Positions 18,289 to 27,156 of a DNA stretch of 64,000 nucleotides are shown here, one piece after another. The notes beneath the pieces are model-generated. The model was not told the origin of the DNA, searched no databases, and saw only the letters and a list, made by a program, of their open reading frames with translations. Origin of the DNA: Pseudomonas sp. GR 6-02 (GTDB lineage: Bacteria; Pseudomonadota; Gammaproteobacteria; Pseudomonadales; Pseudomonadaceae); contig NZ_CP011567.1 of assembly GCF_001655615.1 (NCBI RefSeq), forward strand, positions 186,001 to 250,000, read 5' to 3'. Positions within the stretch are counted from its first letter, which is position 1; every line of letters begins with the position of its first letter. The translations under genes were made by a program, and so were the position numbers.

Positions 18289-18870
18289 ATGTCCGATCCT
18301 GCAATCAGCTCAACCGCCAGCAGCGATGAATCGCTGCTGGCGCGCTACCGCTCTGGCGACGGGCCGGCGTTCGAAGTTTTGTACGCCCGCCACCGCCAGG
18401 GCCTGTATCGATTCCTTCTCGGCCTCAGCGGCAAACCCGAACTGGCCGAAGAGGTGTACCAGGAAACCTGGCTGAGCCTGATCCGCAGCGCCAGTCAGCC
18501 ACAAGGCCGGGCGAACTTTCGTACCTGGCTCTACCAGATTGCCCGCAACCGACTGATCGATCACTGGCGCAAACATGGCATTCACAACCCCTTGTACGAC
18601 AGCTACGACGAACAGGCCCACGCCCTGATCGACGACGCAGCCGACCCTGAACAACTGCTGAGCCTGAGCCGCGACGGTCAACGCCTCGAAACCGCCCTGC
18701 AAACCCTGCCCGCCGACCAGCGCGAAGTGTTCCTGCTGCGCGCCCACGGCGACCTCGACCTGCCACAGATCGCTACCCTCACCGAAACACCGCTGGAAAC
18801 CGTGAAAAGCCGCTTGCGCTACGCCCAGCAAAAACTGCGTCGGCTGCTGGCCGAGGAGGTACTAACATGA
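18289..18870 (+). CDS. ECF-type RNA polymerase sigma factor
   Basis: A 193-residue extracytoplasmic-function sigma factor with region 2 (about 20-85: FEVLYARHRQGLYRFL, ELAEEVYQETW, FRTWLYQIARNRLIDHWRK) and region 4 (about 125-185: LPADQREVFLLRAHGDLDLPQIA, ETPLETVKSRLRYAQQKLR). I chose ATG at 18289; a GTG at 18277 that overlaps the vWA stop is possible and would add four residues. Its stop overlaps the next gene by ATGA. It probably directs transcription in response to a signal relayed by the neighbouring membrane protein. Confidence 0.92.
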   Translation: MSDPAISSTASSDESLLARYRSGDGPAFEVLYARHRQGLYRFLLGLSGKPELAEEVYQETWLSLIRSASQPQGRANFRTWLYQIARNRLIDHWRKHGIHNPLYDSYDEQAHALIDDAADPEQLLSLSRDGQRLETALQTLPADQREVFLLRAHGDLDLPQIATLTETPLETVKSRLRYAQQKLRRLLAEEVLT

Positions 18871-19487
18871 CTGACGCCAAACAAACACCGCCATCGTCCG
18901 ACGATGAAGTGCTCAAGCATTTCCGCGACCACAGCAGCGGCGAACCACCGGCGCACCTCGACGCCTTCATCCTCGCCACCGCGCACCGCGAAGCCCCCGC
19001 GCCGAAGCCGAACCTGTGGCAACGCTGGCTCCGCGCCTGCCAACAGCCCCGTTGGCAAGTCGCGTTCGCAAGCCTGGTCGGGATTGCGCTGATGCTGGCG
19101 CTGGTGCAACGCACGCCCGAACAACTGTCGAGTTACGACTTCGCGCCTGCGCCGAAAGCGTCCGCACCAGCCGCCAAACAGGAAGCCGCTGCCCGCTCCC
19201 AGGCCGCACCGGCCGAGGCTTTGTCCGCGCCCGCACCGGCTGCGCCGATGGCGGATTTTTCCGCACCTATGCAACGCGAGTCGATCAACAGCGAAATGGC
19301 CGACGAAGCCAAACTCAGCAAACGCGCCGCCGCGCCGGTTAAGTCACTGGATGATCAATTACGTGAAGTGATGCGCCTGCAAGACGCCGGTCAGACCCAA
19401 GCCGCCGAAGCGTTGATGACGACATTGCACAAGCGCTTTCCCAAGGAAAACCTGGCGGCCAAACTCAAGGATTTGCAGAAAAAATGA
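18867..19487 (+). CDS. Single-pass membrane protein, putative anti-sigma factor
   Basis: A 206-residue protein coupled by 4-base overlap to the ECF sigma gene. The N-terminal 60 residues are cytoplasmic-like, one hydrophobic helix lies at about 70-88 (WQVAFASLVGIALMLALV), and a long Ala/Pro-rich linker leads to a C-terminal helical domain (LDDQLREVMRLQDAGQTQAAEALMTTL, tetratricopeptide-like). The zinc-binding HxxxCxxC motif of classical ZAS anti-sigma factors is absent. Gene order makes an anti-sigma role likely, but no domain proves it. Confidence 0.7.
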   Translation: MTDAKQTPPSSDDEVLKHFRDHSSGEPPAHLDAFILATAHREAPAPKPNLWQRWLRACQQPRWQVAFASLVGIALMLALVQRTPEQLSSYDFAPAPKASAPAAKQEAAARSQAAPAEALSAPAPAAPMADFSAPMQRESINSEMADEAKLSKRAAAPVKSLDDQLREVMRLQDAGQTQAAEALMTTLHKRFPKENLAAKLKDLQKK

Positions 19488-19567
19488 GCTGAACAGCGGT
19501 CGCCGATTTGGCATCGACACCCGAAAGCGCGCACTATCAGCCCATAGCCGATGCGTTGGAGGATGCC

Positions 19568-19777
19568 GTGGCCCAAAAAATCGACCGCATCGCCCAAATG
19601 CTCAACTGCCCGGTGAAGGGTGAGGAACTGAGGCGAGCAGTGACTGAGAGTCGTAAGGAGTTTCTGCTGGCGAAGCAGGCAGAAGAGGATCTTGAGGAAG
19701 ACGTTCTTGATGATGAGTTGATCGAGGACGAAGACGACGATGATGAGTACGACGAGTTTGATTGGACGACAGAATGA
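19568..19777 (+). CDS. Small protein with highly acidic C-terminal tail
   Basis: I do not recognise a named family. As called it has 69 residues with a predicted helix (AQKIDRIAQMLNCPVKGEELRRA) and a C-terminal third made almost entirely of Asp and Glu. GTG at 19568 has an excellent GGAGG five bases upstream. A longer reading from TTG at 19508 (89 residues) has no clear ribosome site but cannot be excluded. A strong terminator follows directly. The acidic tail might mediate binding to basic proteins or mimic nucleic acid (speculation). Confidence 0.65.
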   Translation: MAQKIDRIAQMLNCPVKGEELRRAVTESRKEFLLAKQAEEDLEEDVLDDELIEDEDDDDEYDEFDWTTE

Positions 19778-19801
19778 AAAAACCGCTTTGGCGGTTTTTT
19801 T
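19777..19801 (+). terminator. Rho-independent terminator
   Basis: AAAAAACCGC TTTG GCGGTTTTTTT begins at the last base of the acidic small-protein gene: a compact stem with a long T run, and an A run on the other side that could act in both directions. Confidence 0.9.
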
Positions 19802-19808
19802 GTGCCCA

Positions 19809-19843
19809 CAAAAAAGCCCCAGACCCTAAGACCTGAGGCTTTC
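19809..19843 (-). terminator. Terminator of tRNA-Arg transcript
   Basis: Read on the minus strand, AAGCCTCAG and CTGGGGCTT pair around a short loop and run into TTTTTT, about 14 bases beyond the tRNA CCA end. Confidence 0.75.
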
Positions 19844-19856
19844 TCGTATCTACATA

Positions 19857-19933
19857 TGGTGCACCAGGCGGGATTCGAACCCACGACCCCTGCCTTCGGA
19901 GGGCAGTACTCTATCCAGCTGAGCTACTGGTGC
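19857..19933 (-). tRNA. tRNA-Arg (anticodon CCG)
   Basis: A complete 77-base cloverleaf on the minus strand. The acceptor arm is GCACCAG/CTGGTGC with discriminator A and encoded CCA. The D-arm is GCTC..GAGT, the anticodon stem CTGCC/GGCAG with loop CTCCGAA gives anticodon CCG (reads CGG), and the T-loop is TTCGAAT. I see no integrase or duplicated 3' end that would mark an attachment site. Confidence 0.95.
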
Positions 19934-20282
19934 AATGCGGGCGCCATGATACTCATATGCGCTGCGGGCGTCCATGCCGCTGAATCGCCTGCGTTTTTCC
20001 AAAGCGTAACCTGCGTTTGCTACGTTGATCAGAAAAAATAGGCAAACGCGGCGTTTTCGTTCTTTTTTTCGAACAGCCTATTGTCCTTTACCCCCTTTGA
20101 TCCTAGGATTCGTTTGAGATTTCAAACGCTCTTGTCTGGGTGCTGAACCGCACGAGTTCGATCAGTGCGCTATTTATGTGCTTCAGCCCGGTGAATGATT
20201 TCCCTGACGGCAGCCTATAAGGCGCCTTTCTACAATCATAATTCGCTCCGCGCTGGCCGCGGTGCTGTTAAGGAAAGCCGAC

Positions 20283-21725
20283 ATGCAGCTTAAAGACACC
20301 CAGTTGTTCCGCCAGCAAGCCTTTATCGATGGCGCTTGGGTCGATGCGGACAACGGTCAGACGATCAAGGTCAACAACCCGGCAACGGGCGAAATTCTGG
20401 GTACTGTGCCGAAAATGGGCGCTGCCGAAACCCGCCGTGCGATTGAAGCTGCTGATAAAGCGCTGCCGGCCTGGCGTTCACTGACCGCCAAGGAGCGCGC
20501 GAACAAGCTGCGTCGCTGGTTCGAGCTGATCATCGAGAACCAGGATGACCTGGCTCGCCTGATGACCCTGGAACAGGGCAAGCCATTGGCTGAAGCCAAG
20601 GGCGAGATCGTTTACGCCGCTTCCTTTATCGAGTGGTTCGCCGAAGAAGCCAAGCGCGTCTACGGTGACGTGATTCCGGGCCACCAGCCAGACAAGCGCC
20701 TGATCGTGATCAAGCAGCCGATCGGCGTGACCGCTGCGATTACTCCGTGGAACTTCCCGGCTGCAATGATCACCCGTAAAGCAGGCCCGGCCCTGGCCGC
20801 CGGTTGCACCATGGTGCTCAAGCCTGCATCGCAAACTCCGTTCTCTGCATTCGCCCTGGCTGAACTGGCCCAGCGTGCCGGTATTCCGAACGGCGTGTTC
20901 AGTGTGGTGACCGGCAGCGCCGGCGACATTGGCAGCGAGCTGACCGGCAACCCGATCGTGCGCAAACTGTCGTTCACCGGTTCGACCGAAATCGGTCGTC
21001 AGCTGATGACCGAGTGCGCCAAGGACATCAAGAAAGTCTCGCTGGAACTGGGCGGCAACGCGCCGTTCATCGTGTTCGACGACGCGGACCTGGATAAGGC
21101 CGTCGAAGGCGCGATCATTTCCAAGTACCGCAACAACGGCCAGACCTGCGTCTGCGCCAACCGCCTGTACATTCAGGATTCGGTCTACGACGCGTTCGCC
21201 GAAAAACTGAAAGTGGCTGTGGCCAAACTCAAGATCGGCAACGGTCTGGAAGACGGCACCACTACTGGCCCGCTGATCGACGAAAAAGCCGTGGCCAAGG
21301 TGCAAGAGCACATTGCTGACGCCGTCGGCAAAGGCGCCACCGTGCTGGCGGGTGGCAAAAGCATGCAAGGCAACTTCTTCGAGCCGACCATCCTGACCAA
21401 CGTGCCGAACAACGCTGCCGTGGCCAAGGAAGAAACCTTCGGTCCATTGGCGCCACTGTTCCGCTTCAAAGACGAAGCCGACGTGATCGCGATGTCCAAC
21501 GACACCGAGTTCGGTCTGGCCTCGTACTTCTATGCGCGTGACCTGGGCCGTGTGTTCCGTGTGGCTGAAGCCCTGGAATACGGCATGGTCGGCGTCAACA
21601 CCGGGTTGATCTCCAACGAAGTCGCGCCGTTCGGCGGCATCAAGGCGTCGGGCCTGGGCCGTGAAGGCTCCAAGTACGGCATCGAAGATTACCTGGAAAT
21701 CAAATACCTCTGCCTGGGCATCTAA
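20283..21725 (+). CDS. gabD: GabD, succinate-semialdehyde dehydrogenase
   Basis: A 480-residue NAD(P)-dependent aldehyde dehydrogenase that oxidises succinate semialdehyde to succinate at the end of the GABA pathway. Typical motifs are PWNFPAAMITRK (cofactor binding), FTGSTEIGRQL, catalytic Glu in LELGGNAPFIVFDDAD and catalytic Cys in GQTCVCANR. The ATG at 20283 has AAGGAAAG about 6 bases upstream; an in-frame start 21 bases earlier lacks one. It precedes gabT by about 200 bp on the same strand, the usual gabDT arrangement. Confidence 0.96.
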   Translation: MQLKDTQLFRQQAFIDGAWVDADNGQTIKVNNPATGEILGTVPKMGAAETRRAIEAADKALPAWRSLTAKERANKLRRWFELIIENQDDLARLMTLEQGKPLAEAKGEIVYAASFIEWFAEEAKRVYGDVIPGHQPDKRLIVIKQPIGVTAAITPWNFPAAMITRKAGPALAAGCTMVLKPASQTPFSAFALAELAQRAGIPNGVFSVVTGSAGDIGSELTGNPIVRKLSFTGSTEIGRQLMTECAKDIKKVSLELGGNAPFIVFDDADLDKAVEGAIISKYRNNGQTCVCANRLYIQDSVYDAFAEKLKVAVAKLKIGNGLEDGTTTGPLIDEKAVAKVQEHIADAVGKGATVLAGGKSMQGNFFEPTILTNVPNNAAVAKEETFGPLAPLFRFKDEADVIAMSNDTEFGLASYFYARDLGRVFRVAEALEYGMVGVNTGLISNEVAPFGGIKASGLGREGSKYGIEDYLEIKYLCLGI

Positions 21726-21922
21726 GCCCGAAGGGATAGGCCCGGCAAGGCATTGCTTCAAACGCAAAGGGCACGAGAGCGCTGTCCCTTTGCGCGCTTC
21801 AAACGGAATTTTCTCTGTGGCCGGGAACGCTGTGGCAGTCGATCATCGCATGCTGCCGTAGTTGCTTCCCCGCCGCTTAATCCTTGAACCACGCCGACCG
21901 ATGAGCGGCGAATGAGGAATGT

Positions 21923-23200
21923 ATGAGCAAGACTAACGCTGAGTTGATGGCCCGCCGTACCGCTGCCGTACCCCGTGGTGTTGGCCAGATTCACCCGATC
22001 TTCGCCGACCACGCGAAGAACGCCACCGTGACCGACGTTGAAGGTCGTGAGTTCATCGACTTCGCCGGCGGTATCGCCGTGCTGAACACCGGTCACTTGC
22101 ACCCGAAAGTCATCGCCGCCGTGACTGCGCAGCTGAATAAGCTGACCCACACCTGCTTCCAGGTGCTGGCCTACGAGCCGTACGTGGAAGTGTGCGAAAA
22201 AATCAACGCCAAGGTGCCGGGTGATTTCGCCAAGAAAACCCTGCTGGTGACCACCGGCTCCGAAGCTGTGGAAAACTCCATCAAGATCGCCCGCGCCGCC
22301 ACTGGCCGTGCCGGTGTGATCGCGTTCACCGGCGCTTACCACGGTCGCACCATGATGACCCTGGGCCTGACCGGTAAAGTCGTGCCTTACTCGGCCGGCA
22401 TGGGCCTGATGCCAGGCGGCATCTTCCGCGCGCTGTACCCGAACGAACTGCACGGTGTGAGCATCGACGATTCGATCGCCAGCATCGAGCGCATCTTCAA
22501 GAACGACGCCGAGCCGCGTGATATCGCCGCGATCATCATCGAGCCGGTGCAGGGCGAAGGCGGTTTCTACGTCGCGCCTAAAGAGTTCATGAAGCGTCTG
22601 CGCGCCCTGTGCGACCAGCACGGCATTCTGTTGATCGCTGACGAAGTGCAAACGGGCGCTGGCCGTACCGGCACCTTCTTCGCCATGGAACAGATGGGCG
22701 TCGCCGCCGACCTGACCACCTTCGCCAAATCCATCGCTGGCGGCTTCCCGCTGGCCGGTGTGTGCGGCAAGGCCGAATACATGGACGCCATCGCTCCAGG
22801 CGGCCTGGGCGGCACTTACGCCGGTAGCCCGATCGCTTGCGCCGCGGCCCTGGCCGTGATGGAAGTGTTCGAAGAAGAGCACCTGCTGGACCGTTGCAAA
22901 GCGGTTGGCGAGCGTCTGGTGACTGGTCTGAAAGCCATTCAGGCCAAATACCCGGTGATCGGCGACGTGCGTGCCCTGGGTGCGATGATCGCTGTCGAGC
23001 TGTTCGAAAACGGCGACAGCCACAAGCCGAACCCGGCTGCTGTAGCCGCCGTTGTGGCCAAGGCTCGCGACAAGGGCCTGATCCTGCTGTCGTGCGGCAC
23101 CTACGGCAACGTTCTGCGCGTGCTGGTACCGCTGACCGCGCCGGACGAGCAACTGGACAAAGGCCTGGCGATCATCGAAGAGTGCTTCGCCGAGCTCTGA
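21923..23200 (+). CDS. gabT: GabT, 4-aminobutyrate aminotransferase
   Basis: A 425-residue class-III PLP-dependent aminotransferase that converts GABA and 2-oxoglutarate to succinate semialdehyde and glutamate, feeding GabD. It has the GSEAVENSIKIAR phosphate-binding segment, AYHGRTMMTLGLTG, the EPVQGEGGF region, the DEVQTGAGRTG motif and the catalytic lysine in TFAKSIAGGFPLAG. RBS GAGGAA lies just before the ATG. It ends in a strong terminator. Confidence 0.96.
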   Translation: MSKTNAELMARRTAAVPRGVGQIHPIFADHAKNATVTDVEGREFIDFAGGIAVLNTGHLHPKVIAAVTAQLNKLTHTCFQVLAYEPYVEVCEKINAKVPGDFAKKTLLVTTGSEAVENSIKIARAATGRAGVIAFTGAYHGRTMMTLGLTGKVVPYSAGMGLMPGGIFRALYPNELHGVSIDDSIASIERIFKNDAEPRDIAAIIIEPVQGEGGFYVAPKEFMKRLRALCDQHGILLIADEVQTGAGRTGTFFAMEQMGVAADLTTFAKSIAGGFPLAGVCGKAEYMDAIAPGGLGGTYAGSPIACAAALAVMEVFEEEHLLDRCKAVGERLVTGLKAIQAKYPVIGDVRALGAMIAVELFENGDSHKPNPAAVAAVVAKARDKGLILLSCGTYGNVLRVLVPLTAPDEQLDKGLAIIEECFAEL

Positions 23201-23221
23201 TCCGTTTGTGAACTGATCGAC

Positions 23222-23248
23222 AAAAAACCCGCTTCGGCGGGTTTTTTT
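23222..23248 (+). terminator. Rho-independent terminator of gabDT
   Basis: AAAAAACCCGC TTCG GCGGGTTTTTTT, a perfect stem with a UUCG tetraloop, 21 bases after the gabT stop. Confidence 0.95.
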
Positions 23249-23336
23249 ATGCCCCTTGAAACACATCAGGGGCAATTGGGCTGTATCGAATGGCCAGCAT
23301 TGACTAAGGTGCAAGCATTGCCGTTGGAGTGTGCAG

Positions 23337-24551
23337 ATGACTGCTGTGGTGTTACCCGCTGTACCGCGAGTGTTGATTGCCGAGGCGGACCCTTGGTCCC
23401 GCGACCTGCTCAAGCAGGTGTTGTTGAATGTGCGCTGCGATGCGCGGCTGGACCTGTGTGCCGATGGCCAGGAAACGCTGCAGTTGTTGGCGGAAAATCC
23501 TTATGACCTGGTGATCGTCGACTGGGAGTTGCCCGGCGTCGATGGCCTGAGTGTCTTGCGCAGCGTTCGTCAGCGCAAACGTAATCCGCCGTTGCCGTTC
23601 ATTCTGATGAGCAGCCGCAACGACAGCGCCAGCGTGCGTGAAGCCTTGCCCCTGGCGCCCACGGCGTACCTGACCAAACCCCTGGACATGGAAAACCTGA
23701 CCCAGCGCCTGCAGGATTTGCTGCTGAGCGCGGGTGAAGAGGTGTCTTGCGAGGTGCCGTCATTGGCGCCGGGAATGACCTTGTCGGTGTATCTGGAGCG
23801 GCGGCGCGAACTGGCCGACGGCGCGCCGCTGATGACCGATGTGCAGGTGGCGATCAAACGTAGCCTCAATCCCGATGGCCTCGATCTGGTGCGGCTTGAA
23901 GACGAGATCCGCACGGATCCGCAAGTCACCGCCGTGCTGATCGCCGCCGCCAACAGCGCGGCCCAGCATCATGGCGCCGCCGTGCAAACCCTGTCCCAGG
24001 CGTTGCATCGCTTGGGGACCGGGCAAAGCATGAACCTGATTCTGGGCCTCGCCCTCAAACGCAGTGCCCGGCTCAGTGATCCGCAACTGGCGGACTATGC
24101 CGAGCGCTATTGGGAATTGTCCCTGCACACCGCGGAATACGCGCGAACGCTGGCGCGCTTGCTGGATCTGGATCAGGAGCGCTGTTATTGCGCGGGCATG
24201 CTGCACCGCCTCGGCGACCTGGCGTTGCTGCGCTGTTTGCAGGAGTGGAAGCAGGCCGGTGGTGAGCTGGATGAATGGGAGGAAGTCGGCGATGCCCTGG
24301 CCGAATTCGGCGCGGCCTACGGTTCGGCGCTGCGTACCCGCTGGCGCCTGCCGCTGGAGCTGCGTGAGCTGATTGCGGCGGTTTATCAGCTCGGTGGCGG
24401 GGTTTACTCCCGCGAAGCGCTGGTGATGAACATGGCCGCGCAACTGGCGCGCCTGACCGAGCATGAGGGGATCGAGGCATTGGCCAAGAGCCGCACGGCG
24501 CGGTTGCTCAAGATCGGATTGCCGGAGCTGATGCGCTTGCGCAAAAAATAG
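23337..24551 (+). CDS. Response regulator with HDOD output domain
   Basis: A 404-residue protein with an N-terminal CheY-like receiver (about 8-125). The acidic pocket is in LIAEAD, the phospho-acceptor Asp in LVIVDWELPGVDG and the conserved Lys in AYLTKPLD. A C-terminal HDOD domain (about 170-370) contains the degenerate HD-like motif HRLGD. HDOD proteins signal or bind regulators without a known catalytic metal site. ATG at 23337 has GGAG seven bases upstream; GTG at 23331 is too close to it. No partner histidine kinase is adjacent. Confidence 0.87.
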   Translation: MTAVVLPAVPRVLIAEADPWSRDLLKQVLLNVRCDARLDLCADGQETLQLLAENPYDLVIVDWELPGVDGLSVLRSVRQRKRNPPLPFILMSSRNDSASVREALPLAPTAYLTKPLDMENLTQRLQDLLLSAGEEVSCEVPSLAPGMTLSVYLERRRELADGAPLMTDVQVAIKRSLNPDGLDLVRLEDEIRTDPQVTAVLIAAANSAAQHHGAAVQTLSQALHRLGTGQSMNLILGLALKRSARLSDPQLADYAERYWELSLHTAEYARTLARLLDLDQERCYCAGMLHRLGDLALLRCLQEWKQAGGELDEWEEVGDALAEFGAAYGSALRTRWRLPLELRELIAAVYQLGGGVYSREALVMNMAAQLARLTEHEGIEALAKSRTARLLKIGLPELMRLRKK

Positions 24552-24556
24552 GCTTT

Positions 24557-24593
24557 GTAGATCGTTCCCACGCAGAGCGTGGGAACGATCTAC
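24557..24593. repeat. Perfect 17-bp inverted repeat (GATCGTTCCCACGC family)
   Basis: Arms GTAGATCGTTCCCACGC and its exact complement are separated by AGA. It sits between the convergent HDOD and diguanylate cyclase genes and may terminate both. The same palindrome core, interrupted by a REP hairpin, occurs at 48453-48513. Confidence 0.85.
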
Positions 24594-24599
24594 ATGGGC

Positions 24600-25589
24600 T
24601 CAGCCAGAGATTATCCGGTTCTTGCCCTGGCGCTTGGCCTGGTACATCGCGGCATCGGCGCGGGCGAACAGGCTGTCGAGATTTTCATCCTCGGGCGTGA
24701 GGCTGGTCAGGCCCTGGCTGACAGTGATGCCGAACGTCTGGTCGTCATGGCTGAAACTCAACCGTTGAATCTCCCGTTGCAGGCGCTCGGCCACTTGCAT
24801 GGCCATGTCCGGTGCACATCCGGGGAACACCGCGGCGAATTCCTCACCGCCGATCCGCCCGAACAGATCACCACGCCGCAGGGCCGCGCGACCGCTCTCA
24901 GCGATGCGTTGCAGCACCTTGTCGCCTTCCGGATGGCCGTAGGTGTCGTTGATCACTTTAAAGTCATCGATGTCCAGCAGCAGGAAGGCCAGCGGCTTGC
25001 CTTGCTGGCGTGCCTGCTCGAATTCGTGATTGGCACATTCGAAGAAGTGTCGGCGGTTGCTGCTTTGGGTCAGCACGTCGGTGGTGGCCAGGCGGTGGAG
25101 CTCGGTTTCCATCTGCTTCTTTTCGGTGATGTCTTCGGCAATGCCGACGATGATCACTGGCTGACCCGGTTCGGCCTGGCGGTTGATGAAGCACTTGTCG
25201 CTGAGCCAGCGCACTTGGCCGTCGGCGGCGATGATGCGGTACTCGCGGTCTTCAACGGCGCCGTTGACCAGCACTTGCGCCAGGCTGCGCTCGGCGTAGT
25301 CCAGATCGTCGGGATAAACACTGTCGCGCCAGTGGTTGTAGTCGGACAGCAACAGGCCGGCGGGGCGGCCGAAGATCCGGTCATAGGCCGGGCTGACGTA
25401 GAGCACCTGACGGGTTTCCCAGTTGAATGCCCAAAGCACGGCGTTGACGCTGACCAGCAGCGAGCTGAACAGCTGTTCGCGTTCGCTCAGGCGCGCCACT
25501 TCGCCCTGCGCATGCATCAGCGCCATCAGCGTTTGCGCGGCCTCGGGCCACTGCGGAAGGGATGTGTCTTGTAGGTTTTTATTGACCAT
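24600..25589 (-). CDS. PAS-GGDEF diguanylate cyclase
   Basis: A soluble 329-residue enzyme that should make cyclic di-GMP from two GTP. A PAS domain (about 35-155; VLWAFNWETRQVLYVSPAYDRIFGR ... GIAEDITEKKQ) precedes a GGDEF domain (about 165-325) with intact GGEEF active site and the RxxD inhibitory site (RRGD) five residues before it, so it is probably active and product-inhibited. I chose ATG at 25589; the longer frame begins at a weak GTG at 25637. Its signal may bear on the PgaCD synthase (inference). Confidence 0.88.
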   Translation of the reverse strand: MVNKNLQDTSLPQWPEAAQTLMALMHAQGEVARLSEREQLFSSLLVSVNAVLWAFNWETRQVLYVSPAYDRIFGRPAGLLLSDYNHWRDSVYPDDLDYAERSLAQVLVNGAVEDREYRIIAADGQVRWLSDKCFINRQAEPGQPVIIVGIAEDITEKKQMETELHRLATTDVLTQSSNRRHFFECANHEFEQARQQGKPLAFLLLDIDDFKVINDTYGHPEGDKVLQRIAESGRAALRRGDLFGRIGGEEFAAVFPGCAPDMAMQVAERLQREIQRLSFSHDDQTFGITVSQGLTSLTPEDENLDSLFARADAAMYQAKRQGKNRIISG

Positions 25590-25701
25590 CGGCACAAGTC
25601 TCAAAGGGCGTGCCGCTATTTCGACAGCGGCCAACACAAAGCCCGCCGGGGTGGCGAAGTGTCTTTGAGATAGGAGATTTGGGGCGAAGTTCCCGCTTTT
25701 C

Positions 25702-25817
25702 GTGGCGAGGGAGCTTGCTCCCGCCGGGCGGTATTGGCGACGCGTTTTTTCAGTTAAAACGCGTCGTCAGGTATTGCGGCTGCTGCGCAGCCGAGCGGGA
25801 GCAAGCTCCCTCGCCAC
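25702..25817. repeat. REPIN-type palindromic repeat pair
   Basis: Left arm GTGGCGAGGGAGCTTGCTCC and right arm GAGCAAGCTCCCTCGCCAC enclose a loop that carries a further short palindrome (AACGCGTCGTC region). It lies between two minus-strand genes. Confidence 0.88.
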
Positions 25818-25835
25818 GGTGCCCTTGATTCAGGG

Positions 25836-27020
25836 TCAGGCAGTGGCGGGGCGCAGGGAGTAGGTTTTCAGTTGGTCGGCGAAGTCGCGCAGGGATTGAA
25901 TCCCGCTGGCCTCGGCCTCGTGTACCCAATCCTTGATGGCGGCCAGCATGTCGTGACCATTTGAGCTGGTCTTGACCCAGATCTGCTGCAGGGCCAGGCG
26001 TTTCTCGTAAATTACCTTCAGCGCCTGGCTGTGCTCGAGCATGGTCTGGATGCGCAGGTGGTGCTTGTCGTCCAGCAGGCTGGTTTCCCGCGAGAGCAGG
26101 CGTTTGGCCCGGTGGAACTGATGGCGGACCGAGTGATCGACCTTTTCCAGCTCTTGCTTGACCAGCGGCGCGATCACCAGCTTGCGGTACTGGGCCATGA
26201 TCTGGAAGCGGTTGTTGAGGATCGCCATGGCGGTGTCCATGTCCAGGTTGCCTTTGCCTTCGACACGGTGGGCGATCGGCGCAACCCGCTGGACCTTGGC
26301 CAGGCGCAGGAAGCTGAAGACCTGGATCCAGGCCCAGCCGAGGTCGAACTCCCACTTCTTCACCGACAGTTTGGCCGAGTTAGGGTAGGTGTGATGGTTG
26401 TTATGCAGTTCTTCACCGCCGATCAGGATGCCCCAGGGCACCAGATTGGTCGCCGCATCGCGGCATTCGAAGTTGCGGTAGCCGATGGCATGGCCCAGGC
26501 CATTGACCACGCCGGCGGCCCAGACCGGGATCCACATCATCTGGATGGCCCAGATGGTGATGCCGATGGTGCCGAACAGCAGCAGGTCGATGACGCCCAT
26601 GATCGCCACGCCCAGCAGCGGGAAACGGCTGTAGAGGTTGCGTTCGATCCAGTCTTCGGGGCAGTTCTTGCCGTAGATGCGCAGGGTCTCGGGGTTTTCC
26701 GCTTCGGCGCGGTACAGCTCGGCACCTTTGCGCAGAACGGTGGACAAGCCCTTGATGACCGGGCTGTGCGGGTCATCGACGGTTTCGCATTTGGCGTGAT
26801 GCTTGCGGTGGATAGCGGTCCACTCGCGGGTGTTCTGCGCCGTGGTCAGCCACAGCCAGAAGCGGAAGAAATGTTTCAGGCCGGCATTCAGCTCAAGCGA
26901 GCGATGGGCTGAATAGCGATGCAGATAGACCGTGACGCCGACGATCGTGACGTGGGTCATCAGCAGGGTGACTGCCACCAGTGACCAGGGCGATAAGCCA
27001 AGAAAACCTTCGTACCACAT
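25836..27020 (-). CDS. desA: DesA-like acyl-lipid delta-9 fatty acid desaturase
   Basis: A 394-residue membrane di-iron desaturase. Three histidine boxes are present: HRYSAH (about 34), HRKHH (about 71) and HNNHH (about 208). Four hydrophobic helices flank them in the usual pairs. A C-terminal soluble region of about 150 residues is rich in helices. In P. aeruginosa the aerobic desaturase DesA introduces a delta-9 double bond into phospholipid acyl chains; the nearby c-di-GMP gene and oscA-sbp cluster fit that neighbourhood as I recall it. The ATG at 27020 gives MWYEGFLGLSPW, the typical N-terminus. Confidence 0.88.
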   Translation of the reverse strand: MWYEGFLGLSPWSLVAVTLLMTHVTIVGVTVYLHRYSAHRSLELNAGLKHFFRFWLWLTTAQNTREWTAIHRKHHAKCETVDDPHSPVIKGLSTVLRKGAELYRAEAENPETLRIYGKNCPEDWIERNLYSRFPLLGVAIMGVIDLLLFGTIGITIWAIQMMWIPVWAAGVVNGLGHAIGYRNFECRDAATNLVPWGILIGGEELHNNHHTYPNSAKLSVKKWEFDLGWAWIQVFSFLRLAKVQRVAPIAHRVEGKGNLDMDTAMAILNNRFQIMAQYRKLVIAPLVKQELEKVDHSVRHQFHRAKRLLSRETSLLDDKHHLRIQTMLEHSQALKVIYEKRLALQQIWVKTSSNGHDMLAAIKDWVHEAEASGIQSLRDFADQLKTYSLRPATA

Positions 27021-27129
27021 AGCCTATAGGACCCTCGATAAAGAAAAAAACAGCCGTCGCATTATCACTTAGCCCACAGATAAAACCAGTCGCCCTTTCA
27101 GATAAGAGTGGCCGGATGTTTCTTTAATC

Positions 27130-27135
27130 TATAAT
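27130..27135 (+). promoter_or_regulatory. Candidate -10 box for the GGDEF-EAL gene
   Basis: A perfect TATAAT lies 22 bases before the ATG at 27157, in a locally AT-rich stretch. I do not find a convincing -35 box at the normal spacing. Confidence 0.35.
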
Positions 27136-27156
27136 TCCAGTCTTTTTTGTAGGGAC

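Noticed and set aside
19857..19933. tRNA-Arg as a genomic-island attachment site
   Set aside because: No integrase, no duplicated tRNA 3' end and no composition shift beside it.
19802..20041. 79-codon plus-strand frame
   Set aside because: It runs through the tRNA-Arg gene and its terminator on the opposite strand; not credible as a protein.
20478..21767. 429-codon minus-strand frame opposite gabD
   Set aside because: GabD has all catalytic motifs; the antisense frame is a mirror of its codon bias.
24579..25574. 331-codon plus-strand frame
   Set aside because: It covers the PAS-GGDEF gene in reverse; GGEEF and RxxD sites are on the minus strand, and the plus frame has no domain.
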